From an uncultured Veillonella sp. (lineage in GTDB: Bacteria; Bacillota; Negativicutes; Veillonellales; Veillonellaceae), in contig CAAFUD010000104.1 of NCBI GenBank assembly GCA_900766125.1, positions 1 to 5,600 of the forward strand: a DNA stretch of 5,600 nt. Reading direction: 5' to 3'. This document shows positions 1 through 5,566 of this stretch, one piece after another. The translations under genes and the position numbers were made by a program. The notes under the pieces were generated by a model. That model did not search any database. It was given only the letters and a program-made list of their open reading frames with translations, and was not told the DNA's origin. The number at the start of each line of letters is the position of its first letter. Within the stretch, counting starts at the first letter, position 1.

Positions 1-51
1 ATATTTCGAATCGACCATAAGGCGATTACATTAAAACACAAGGAGTTTAAC

Positions 52-444
52 ATGGAACTAACAATGTTAAAAGGTAAAATTCACAGAGCTACTGTGACAC
101 AAGCAGAACTTGATTATGTCGGGAGCATTACTATCGATACAGATTTATTGAATGCATCAGGAATTCGAGAATATGAACAAGTTCAAATTGTAAACATTAA
201 TAATGGAGCACGTTTTAGCACATATACGATTGCTGGCGAAGCAGGCAGTGGTGTTATATGCTTAAATGGCGCTGCAGCAAGACATGTGCAAGTACATGAT
301 AAAGTAATTATCATGTGTTATGCTCAACTAAATGAAAAAGAAGTAGAGAGCCATAAGCCTCTTGTTGTATTTGTAGATGAAAATAATAAGATAAGTCATA
401 TAAAAAACTATGAAAAACATGGTTTATTAGTTGATCAAGACTAA
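52..444 (+). CDS. panD: Aspartate 1-decarboxylase proenzyme (PanD)
   Basis: PanD is a cytosolic pyruvoyl enzyme that decarboxylates L-aspartate to beta-alanine, the amine half of pantothenate. The 130-residue product is close to the family length (126 in E. coli). It opens with the family signature MLKGKIHRATVTQAELDYVG. The self-cleavage site is Gly24-Ser25; Ser25 becomes the pyruvoyl group. Lys9, Arg54 and Tyr58 match the E. coli active-site positions as I recall them. The start at 52 is supported by AGGAG at 41-45 with a 6-base spacer; Met5 is a possible but less well placed alternative. panC follows after 77 bases on the same strand, and a probable pantoate transporter comes next, so this is a pantothenate operon. 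panB is not in the window. Identification is very secure. Confidence 0.97.
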   Translation: MELTMLKGKIHRATVTQAELDYVGSITIDTDLLNASGIREYEQVQIVNINNGARFSTYTIAGEAGSGVICLNGAAARHVQVHDKVIIMCYAQLNEKEVESHKPLVVFVDENNKISHIKNYEKHGLLVDQD

Positions 445-521
445 CTGTTTTTGATCGAATTACAGTAGACTGTATAGGACTATCTTCGTATTTACAATTT
501 ATAAGTACCGGAGGCATTATT

Positions 522-1364
522 ATGGAAATTATAACTACAATCGAAAATATACGCAGCATAGTAAACCATTGGAAAGATAAGGGATATTCTATTGGTTTTG
601 TACCAACAATGGGATATTTACATGATGGTCATGCCGCATTGATAGATCAAGCTAGAAAGGATAATGATAAGGTCATTGTATCTATATTTGTTAATCCAAC
701 TCAGTTTGGTGAAAACGAAGACCTAAATTCTTATCCACGTGATATTAATAGAGATAAATCCCTTTGTGAAGCCCATAAGGCGGATATTATATTTTCTCCA
801 ACGTCAGATGAAATGTATCATGATAGAAAAGCATTTGTAAATATTGTTGAGTTATCTGATACATTGTGTGGTATTAGTAGACCTATTCATTTCAAAGGTG
901 TTTGTACGGTTGTAACGAAGCTATTTAATATTATTCAACCTACCAATGCCTACTTTGGTGAAAAAGATGCACAACAACTAGCCATTATTCGTAAAATGGT
1001 TTATGATCTAAATTTTCCGGTCAATATAATTGGAGTGCCAATCGTTCGTGAATCGGATGGTCTAGCAAAATCTTCTCGAAATACATATTTATCTAAGGAA
1101 GAACGAAAAGCGGCTACCATATTATATAAAGCTGTTCAAATGGGAAAACAAACCATTAAACGTGGTGCTTCTGCTGATAGTATCATTAATACTATGACAG
1201 AGATTATTAATACTGAACCCTTAGCCAAGATAGATTATGTTTCAGTTGTTGATGCTAATACAATGCAACCAGTTCATGAGATTACATCTCCAGTATTAGT
1301 CGCTATGGCTGTATATATTGGATCTACGCGACTTATCGATAACTTTTCCTTCGATGCAAATTAG
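522..1364 (+). CDS. panC: Pantothenate synthetase (pantoate--beta-alanine ligase, PanC)
   Basis: PanC is a cytosolic enzyme that joins D-pantoate to beta-alanine with ATP, through a pantoyl-adenylate, to make pantothenate. The 280-residue length is normal for the family. Visible motifs are PTMGYLHDGH at residues 28-37 (the HIGH-like ATP site, His34 and His37), NPTQFGENED at 58-67, FGEKDAQQ at 145-152, and GLAKSSRN at 180-187 (the KMSKS-like loop). The C-terminal part from about residue 190 is the usual small dimerisation and lid domain. The start is fixed by GGAGG at 510-514 with a 7-base spacer. It lies downstream of panD, whose product beta-alanine is its substrate, and ends 12 bases before the transporter gene. 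Identification is very secure. Confidence 0.97.
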   Translation: MEIITTIENIRSIVNHWKDKGYSIGFVPTMGYLHDGHAALIDQARKDNDKVIVSIFVNPTQFGENEDLNSYPRDINRDKSLCEAHKADIIFSPTSDEMYHDRKAFVNIVELSDTLCGISRPIHFKGVCTVVTKLFNIIQPTNAYFGEKDAQQLAIIRKMVYDLNFPVNIIGVPIVRESDGLAKSSRNTYLSKEERKAATILYKAVQMGKQTIKRGASADSIINTMTEIINTEPLAKIDYVSVVDANTMQPVHEITSPVLVAMAVYIGSTRLIDNFSFDAN

Positions 1365-1376
1365 AAGGGAGAAACT

Positions 1377-2312
1377 ATGAACTATTTACAAACACTGACT
1401 CAGTTAATTTCTAAATACTTAATGGTTCTAATCATCGGTTTTTCATGTATGGCCTATATAGTTCCTTCATATTTTACATGGGCTGTTGCTTATACACCAT
1501 TTTTACTTGGTATCGCTATGTTCGGTATGGGCCTTACAATTAAGTTTGAAAACCTATGTAATATTTTTAGGCATCCAAAAGATATTTGTATTGGAGTGCT
1601 TGCACAATACACAATCATGCCTTTATTAGCATGGGGAATTTGCCATATATTTACCTTACCACCAGATATTGCAATAGGCGTTATATTAGTTGGTTGCTGT
1701 CCTGGTGGCACGGCTAGTAACGTTATAACCTACATCGCTAAAGGTGATGTACCACTATCAGTAGGAATGACAATTACATCGACATTAATAGCACCCATTG
1801 TAACACCATTATTAATCTTATATATTGGTGGTGCTTGGGTAGATGTTGCATTGCTACCAATGATGATTACAATGGTGAAAGTCATTATTATACCAATCTT
1901 ATTAGGTGGTGTCATTCAATATGTTTGTAAATCACACATTAATACACTTACCAGTATAAGTCCTATATTTTCAATGATTGCTATTATATTATTAATAGCA
2001 GCTATTATTGCAGTTAATAGGGATAAACTATTGGTTTCTGGCTTATTAACTCTTATTATTGTTGGTATACATAATGTATTAGGATTACTATTAGGGTTAA
2101 TTGTAGGAAAAACTCTTAAATTAAAATACGATAAAACTACTGCATTAGCAATAGAAGTAGGTATGCAAAATAGTGGGTTAGCCGTAACGCTAGCAGCAAC
2201 TAATTTTGCTTTAAACCCTCTCGCAACTCTAGTAGGAGCTATTTTTAGTGTATGGCATAATATATCTGGTGCAATTTTCGCTAGTATACGTAGAAATAAA
2301 ATCTCAATATAA
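1377..2312 (+). CDS. panS: BASS-family sodium symporter, probable pantoate importer (PanS)
   Basis: This is a 311-residue inner-membrane protein with about ten hydrophobic segments, the size and pattern of the bile acid:sodium symporter (BASS) family. Family motifs are GMGLTIK at 50-56, GCCPGGTASN at 106-115, and EVGMQNSGLA at 260-269. Gln77, Ser114, Asn115, Glu260 and Gln264 sit at positions I recall as sodium-site or crossover-region residues in the Neisseria homologue ASBT-NM, so sodium coupling is likely retained. Family membership is clear, but the substrate is inferred. The gene starts 12 bases after panC with AAGGGAG at 1365-1371, so it is almost certainly co-transcribed with it. Salmonella PanS, a BASS protein, takes up ketopantoate or pantoate. 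Pantoate is therefore the best candidate, with another organic anion as the alternative. The stop codon lies inside the downstream terminator palindrome. Confidence 0.85.
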   Translation: MNYLQTLTQLISKYLMVLIIGFSCMAYIVPSYFTWAVAYTPFLLGIAMFGMGLTIKFENLCNIFRHPKDICIGVLAQYTIMPLLAWGICHIFTLPPDIAIGVILVGCCPGGTASNVITYIAKGDVPLSVGMTITSTLIAPIVTPLLILYIGGAWVDVALLPMMITMVKVIIIPILLGGVIQYVCKSHINTLTSISPIFSMIAIILLIAAIIAVNRDKLLVSGLLTLIIVGIHNVLGLLLGLIVGKTLKLKYDKTTALAIEVGMQNSGLAVTLAATNFALNPLATLVGAIFSVWHNISGAIFASIRRNKISI

Positions 2313-2353
2313 CAAAAAGACGGCAACATATGTTGCCGTCTTTTTGTTATATT
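2306..2353. terminator. Bidirectional terminator between panS and lexA (48-bp perfect palindrome)
   Basis: Every base from 2306 to 2329 pairs with its partner in 2330-2353. The core is AAAAAGACGGCAAC followed by its reverse complement, giving a GC-containing stem flanked by an A run on one side and a T run on the other. It can therefore act as a rho-independent terminator for both convergent genes. The centre (CATATG) would form a small loop. The stop codons of panS (2310-2312) and lexA (2347-2349) both lie inside the repeat. Confidence 0.93.
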
Positions 2354-3024
2354 CTATCACGTACTAATCCAATGACAAGTCCTTCAATATGACAATCATC
2401 AACAATAATAGGATCAAAATTATCATTTTCAGGCTGTAAACGAATATGACCATTTTCCTTATAGAAACGTTTTACAGTCGCTTCATCATCAATACGAGCT
2501 ACCACAATATCGCCATTATTGGCTGTATTTTGATGACGTACAATTAACATATCGCCTTCATACATACCAATATTCATCATCGATTCCCCTTGAACACGAA
2601 GCATAAAGCAATCAGAATCACCTGTAAGCTGAACAGGTAAGGTCAATGTAGCCTCTAAATTTTCAACAGCTGTAATTGGTGTGCCTGCTTGTACTGTACC
2701 GATAAGAGGAACTTGTTTTAATCCTGCACCAAGGAATTCAAAATTATCAGAGCTAGTAGTTTCATTGTTCTCTTTAGATACAGAAACCTTCGGTTTTCCT
2801 TCATCTAAAATCGTAATAGCACGGTTTTTATTAGGATCGCGTTTAATATACCCAAATTTTTCTAATGTATTTAAATGTGATTGAACAGTGGACGTAGAAC
2901 TAAGACCTACATAAGCACAAATTTCACGAACAGTAGGGCAACGATATTCATTATGTAAAGAATCTCGAATAAACTCTAATATACGACGTTGTTTTGTATT
3001 AATATCAGTAGCTGGGCGTCTCAC
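2347..3024 (-). CDS. lexA: SOS repressor LexA
   Basis: LexA represses DNA-damage genes and cleaves itself when activated by RecA filaments. From the preferred GTG start the protein has 225 residues. An N-terminal winged helix-turn-helix spans about residues 10-75 (recognition region PTVREICAYVGLSSTSTVQS). A linker at about 76-100 follows, then an S24 peptidase domain. The cleavage bond is Ala113-Gly114 in GTVQAGTP. The catalytic pair is Ser148 in GESMM and Lys185 in ATVKRFY. An ATG four codons upstream (3036) has no ribosome site of its own. GGAGG at 3030-3034 overlaps that ATG and sits 5 bases before GTG, so GTG at 3024 is chosen. The gene is divergent from the yneA-like gene, and a LexA box overlaps its own promoter, indicating autorepression. 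Identification is very secure; the start is likely. Confidence 0.97.
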   Translation of the reverse strand: MRRPATDINTKQRRILEFIRDSLHNEYRCPTVREICAYVGLSSTSTVQSHLNTLEKFGYIKRDPNKNRAITILDEGKPKVSVSKENNETTSSDNFEFLGAGLKQVPLIGTVQAGTPITAVENLEATLTLPVQLTGDSDCFMLRVQGESMMNIGMYEGDMLIVRHQNTANNGDIVVARIDDEATVKRFYKENGHIRLQPENDNFDPIIVDDCHIEGLVIGLVRDRI

Positions 3025-3029
3025 AGGAA

Positions 3030-3034
3030 CCTCC
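3030..3034 (-). promoter_or_regulatory. Ribosome binding site of lexA that decides a GTG start
   Basis: Read on the minus strand, GGAGG is followed by TTCCT and then GTG. This is ideal spacing for GTG at 3024. The first G of the motif is the last base of the upstream ATG (3036-3034), so this site cannot serve that ATG. No other purine-rich site precedes the ATG. Confidence 0.8.
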
Positions 3035-3096
3035 ATATATGTACTAAAAATGGGATATGTAAAAGTGTATACTATAATTATTTTCTTTATATCCCT

Positions 3097-3125
3097 ATTA
3101 TATAGATATTTTTATACTTTTGCAA
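3097..3125 (-). promoter_or_regulatory. lexA promoter
   Basis: On the minus strand TTGCAA (3125-3120) is separated by 17 bases from a perfect TATAAT (3102-3097). This is a near-consensus sigma-70/SigA promoter. The predicted transcript would start near 3090 and carry a leader of about 65 bases before the GTG start. LexA box 1 overlaps the -35 element, so repressor binding should block RNA polymerase. Confidence 0.8.
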
Positions 3126-3136
3126 ACATTTGTTCT
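3123..3136 (-). promoter_or_regulatory. LexA box 1 (lexA operator)
   Basis: On the minus strand this reads AGAACAAATGTTTG. It matches the Gram-positive LexA consensus CGAACRNRYGTTYG at every position except the first. It overlaps the lexA -35 hexamer by three bases, fitting autoregulation. Confidence 0.82.
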
Positions 3137-3144
3137 TAAAATGC

Positions 3145-3174
3145 TTGACCGAACATCCGTTTGTGTGCTATTAT
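3145..3174 (+). promoter_or_regulatory. Promoter of the yneA-like gene
   Basis: TTGACC (3145-3150) is followed after 18 bases by TATTAT (3169-3174). A TG one base upstream of the -10 (3166-3167) makes it an extended -10 promoter. LexA box 2 occupies most of the spacer, so the promoter should be silent until LexA is cleaved. The predicted start point is near 3181. Confidence 0.78.
3150..3163. promoter_or_regulatory. LexA box 2 (yneA operator, between -35 and -10)
   Basis: The sequence CGAACATCCGTTTG matches the consensus CGAACRNRYGTTYG at 13 of 14 positions on either strand. It begins at the last base of the -35 hexamer and ends 5 bases before the -10. That placement directly occludes polymerase at the LysM-gene promoter. 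Confidence 0.85.
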
Positions 3175-3185
3175 CTTATTGTAAA

Positions 3186-3199
3186 CAAACAAACGTTCT
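3186..3199 (+). promoter_or_regulatory. LexA box 3 (downstream operator of the yneA-like gene)
   Basis: CAAACAAACGTTCT matches the LexA consensus at 12 of 14 positions, failing at positions 2 and 14. It lies about 5-18 bases after the predicted transcription start, a usual place for an auxiliary operator. It is weaker than boxes 1 and 2 and is less certain. Confidence 0.6.
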
Positions 3200-3236
3200 G
3201 AATTTTATGTTCGATAAATAAAAGAGGTAATGTATT

Positions 3237-3539
3237 ATGAGACACATTATGATTATGCTTGGTATCTGTTTTGCAATGGTTATCGGTTATCAACAAACAA
3301 CTCCTGCTATGGAATCACATAGTGTTCAAGAGATTACTGTAAAATCTGGAGATACCTTATGGGATATTGCATCGCGTTCAACTGCATCTAATGTGGATGT
3401 TCGTGAGGTAGTACATACAGTAAAGGAATTAAATAATATTTCTGATTCTGGTAATTTAACACCAGGGACCAAAATAAAGGTGCCTGTATATAAAACTGAT
3501 AGTCCAACAAGAGCTATGGACTATATGGCTCAAAATTAA
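3237..3539 (+). CDS. yneA: LysM protein, YneA-like SOS cell-division suppressor
   Basis: This small protein has 100 residues. A hydrophobic N-terminal helix at about residues 4-18 acts as an anchor or signal, followed by a short extracytoplasmic linker and one LysM domain at about 32-84 (SGDTLWDIASRS at 37-48, ELNNIS near 64-69, LTPGTKIKVPV at 74-84). LysM binds peptidoglycan. Length, architecture and position next to lexA match B. subtilis YneA, which delays septation during the SOS response. GAGG at 3224-3227 with a 9-base spacer supports the start. Two or three LexA boxes control the promoter. The LysM domain and membrane segment are read directly; the division-inhibitor role rests on synteny and regulation. 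A generic LysM envelope protein under SOS control is the alternative. Confidence 0.8.
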   Translation: MRHIMIMLGICFAMVIGYQQTTPAMESHSVQEITVKSGDTLWDIASRSTASNVDVREVVHTVKELNNISDSGNLTPGTKIKVPVYKTDSPTRAMDYMAQN

Positions 3540-3548
3540 ATATATACG

Positions 3549-3605
3549 AAATGGCTAGTATAGATGTTCTTCAATGAGAAAACCATCTATACTAGCCATT
3601 TTCAT
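3549..3605. terminator. Inverted repeat, probable bidirectional terminator between the yneA-like gene and the recombinase gene
   Basis: Bases 3549-3566 are exactly complementary to 3584-3601 (18 bp), with a 17-base loop. The right arm ends in CCATTTTCATT and the left arm, read on the other strand, ends in a similar short T stretch. It lies 9 bases after the LysM gene stop and 13 bases beyond the recombinase stop, so it fits a terminator serving both convergent genes. The T tracts are short, so efficiency may be modest. Confidence 0.75.
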
Positions 3606-3614
3606 TATATAATA

Positions 3615-4625
3615 TTATTTTAATCGTTTTTCAAAAATTGTTGAGATAGGATTATCGACGAATTTATTTGCTTCATTAATATAACGGCGTACCATATTTA
3701 CACTGTGATGTCGCGTCTGACGCATGATATTACGTTCCTCGACGCCATAAGCGGCTGCAGTCGTAGCAAAGCCATGCCTTAAACTATGAGCACCATACAT
3801 GGCAGGATCGAGTCCGATAAGAGAAATATATTTTTTTACAATCTCTGCAATGGACTTATCAGAAATTGCCGTTTTTCGTAATGACATTGATTTAGTAAAG
3901 CCCCGAAATACAGGTCCAGATGTAATGCCACTGGCAGTTAACCATTTTTTTAAAGCTCGTACGGCATCCAATGGAGAACCTTGTAGACTTGGAATCGCTA
4001 CAATAGCACCTTGACCTTCTTGGTCAGCTTTAGATGAAGCGACAAATATCTCAAGACCTTGTGGAGAAAACTTTAAGTTCTCTACAGTTAAGGCTGCAAT
4101 TTCACTGCGTCTAAAAGCCCCCATAAATCCAATGAGTAAAATTGCTTTATCTCGTAATTTCTGTATCTTTGGAATATCACTACCATCGATACATTCTAAA
4201 ATATCTTCAATATCATCTAATAAAATAGGGGTCTTACCTTGTTGAAAGGTTCCCTTTAAACGTCGTATCCCTCGCAAAGCTTGTTTCACAAGAGGGGACA
4301 TACATGGATTTTCTCTAGCCCCAGAAGCATTGTAGTTTTCTGATATGGCACTAATGCGACGAGCAATCGTATTAGCCTTTGCATAATCTGCTAAGTCATT
4401 AATATAATTGACAATTGTTTCTGGTGTTGCTGGAAAATAGGATACCTTTTGGTAATTACACCAATCAACGAAGTCATCCCAATCTGACTCATAGGCATTT
4501 ACTGTATTTTCAGCCTTTGAAAGTAAAATGCTTTGTTTTGCTTTCATCGATAATTTTGTACTATTCATTAACGCATCATTATGGCGCAAATAGAAATGTT
4601 TTTTCTCTTCTTTAGACTGTGACAT
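3615..4625 (-). CDS. Cre-like tyrosine recombinase
   Basis: A 336-residue site-specific recombinase that would cut and rejoin DNA through a phosphotyrosine intermediate. The N-terminal SAM-like core-binding domain covers about residues 35-125 and the catalytic domain about 135-336. Catalytic residues are Arg172 (AFRRSE), Lys199 (SSKAD), His280 and Arg283 (HSLRHGFAT), His306 and the nucleophile Tyr315 (RHHSVNMVRRYI). The YFPATPETIVNYINDLA stretch and the 9-residue spacing from His306 to Tyr315 align well with phage P1 Cre (343 residues). I infer Cre-type rather than XerC/XerD. The start at 4625 is chosen because AGGA lies 7 bases upstream of its ATG; an in-frame ATG at 4646 lacks such a site. 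No phage or transposon genes are adjacent, and its target and role are unknown. Confidence 0.92.
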   Translation of the reverse strand: MSQSKEEKKHFYLRHNDALMNSTKLSMKAKQSILLSKAENTVNAYESDWDDFVDWCNYQKVSYFPATPETIVNYINDLADYAKANTIARRISAISENYNASGARENPCMSPLVKQALRGIRRLKGTFQQGKTPILLDDIEDILECIDGSDIPKIQKLRDKAILLIGFMGAFRRSEIAALTVENLKFSPQGLEIFVASSKADQEGQGAIVAIPSLQGSPLDAVRALKKWLTASGITSGPVFRGFTKSMSLRKTAISDKSIAEIVKKYISLIGLDPAMYGAHSLRHGFATTAAAYGVEERNIMRQTRHHSVNMVRRYINEANKFVDNPISTIFEKRLK

Positions 4626-4655
4626 ATATATTCCTTTTACTAACACTATGCTATT

Positions 4656-4664
4656 ATTGTATCA
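4656..4664 (-). promoter_or_regulatory. Candidate extended -10 promoter of the recombinase gene
   Basis: Read on the minus strand the site is TGATACAAT, a TGn plus a five-of-six match to TATAAT. It lies 30 bases upstream of the ATG at 4625. No convincing -35 hexamer is visible 16-18 bases upstream, which is tolerated by extended -10 promoters. Confidence 0.5.
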
Positions 4665-4682
4665 CATAGAAACATGGAATTA

Positions 4683-4691
4683 TGCTATAAT
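4683..4691 (+). promoter_or_regulatory. Candidate extended -10 promoter of the VanW lipoprotein gene
   Basis: TGCTATAAT is an extended -10 with a perfect TATAAT at 4686-4691. It lies 46 bases before the ATG at 4738. No good -35 is seen. It points away from the recombinase promoter, whose -10 lies 24 bases to the left. Confidence 0.55.
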
Positions 4692-4737
4692 TAGATGATT
4701 TTGAACCAAATTTCTCGAATTTTATTTGAAAGATATA

Positions 4738-5566
4738 ATGATGAACTTAAAACAATTATTATGTACAGTATTAATCGGTTCTTGTCTATTTACTAGTGGT
4801 TGTAGCTTAATTCCTACAGATGGCACAATTACATATGGTCTGTATTATGAGGATCAAGATATCTCTGGATATTCTAGAGATGCTGTAAGCGCCTTAATTC
4901 ATAAAGAGGATAATAATAACCGAACCATTACTATAACAATTCCAAATCAAGGTACACGACAAGTAAAAGTAAAAGATTTGGGAATTACACTTGATACAAA
5001 TAGTACAGAATCTAACATTTTTACCTATGGCTATGAAGATGATTTAAAAACGCTCCTTATACATAGAATCACTGCCTTTATCTATAAAGTGCACATGAAT
5101 CCAGTATATAAACTAGATGAAGTAACTGCAAAGGCATATTTAACAGAACTAGCAAAACAAATTGATGTCTCTGGTCATGATGCATACTTAACAGTTGAAA
5201 ACGGCCAAGTTAAGATGACACCTTCAAAAGAAGGAAAACGTGTTGATATTGACGAAACAATAAAAAAATTAAAGACACAACTAGAAGAAAATGATTTCAA
5301 TAATATTTCTATAGAATTTACATCTAAGGATACAGTCCGTGTGACAAACGATGATGTAAAACCATTAACAGCTGTTCTTGGTAGTTATACTACAAATTTT
5401 GATGCATCTAATGCCAATAGAACACATAATATTGAATTAGCTTCAACTAAAATTAGTGGTACATTGGTTAAACCAGGTGAAGTTTTTTCCTTTAACGATG
5501 TTGTTGGTGAACGCACTGCCGAAGCTGGCTATGATGATGCACCAGTTATTGTTGATGGAATATTAG
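4738..5566 (+). CDS. Peptidoglycan-binding/VanW-domain lipoprotein, 3' truncated
   Basis: About 276 genuine residues are present before the contig end. Residues 1-22 form a lipoprotein signal with Cys22 in LFTSGC; Thr at -3 is permissible but not typical. Residues 30-200 look like a YoaR-type N-terminal region with a PG_binding_4-like segment (TVENGQVKMTPSKEGKRVDI, 152-171). A VanW domain starts near 215: SYTTNFDASNANRTHNIELA, then KPGEVFSFNDVVGERT and EAGYDDAPVIVDG. The next family motif (GGGxCQxSS) is missing because the sequence ends. VanW is named from vancomycin-resistance clusters but its function is unknown; this is not evidence of resistance. ATG at 4738 follows an in-frame stop at 4702; ATG at 4741 is equally possible, and the ribosome site is weak. 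Residues from 277 on, EIGRASCRERV, are adapter translation and must be discarded. Confidence 0.88.

Larger units (their letters stand above)
4647..4693. repeat. Pair of near-identical 12-bp direct repeats
   Basis: TATGCTATTATT at 4647-4658 and TATGCTATAATT at 4681-4692 differ at one base and are 34 bases apart, start to start. Both contain TGC followed by a -10-like hexamer. They lie in the divergent region between the recombinase and lipoprotein genes. They may be tandem promoter elements, an operator pair, or chance similarity in AT-rich DNA. Confidence 0.5.

Noticed and set aside
1..51. Possible C-terminal tail of an upstream gene, open from position 2 to a TAA at 32-34
   Set aside because: Only ten codons are visible and they do not resemble the usual PanB ending; too short to call a gene. 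No promoter for panD is evident here either.
445..521. Small hairpin TACAG-TAGA-CTGTA at 461-474 in the panD-panC gap
   Set aside because: A 5-bp stem in a 77-base spacer with no T run is too weak to call a terminator or a riboswitch.
311..559. Minus-strand reading frame across the panD-panC junction
   Set aside because: It lies opposite two certain genes, has no family resemblance and no ribosome site that stands out; a chance open frame.
1059..1085. Lys rather than Met in the PanC loop GLAKSSRN, as a possible defect
   Set aside because: Other Firmicute PanC proteins, including B. subtilis as I recall, carry the same AKSSRN form; it is normal variation.
1490..2329. Three minus-strand reading frames opposite the symporter gene
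   Set aside because: They mirror the hydrophobic codons of a clear membrane protein gene and show no domain of their own.
3200..3213. Fourth LexA box ending in ATGTTCG
   Set aside because: Only the right half-site fits; the left half (GAATT) fails at most positions.
4626..4646. Upstream ATG at 4646 as the recombinase start
   Set aside because: It would add seven residues with no clear ribosome site, and the AGGA that serves the ATG at 4625 lies inside this extension.
4738..5566. Vancomycin resistance gene
   Set aside because: The VanW domain is widespread outside resistance clusters; there is no VanA/VanB ligase, VanH or VanX nearby.
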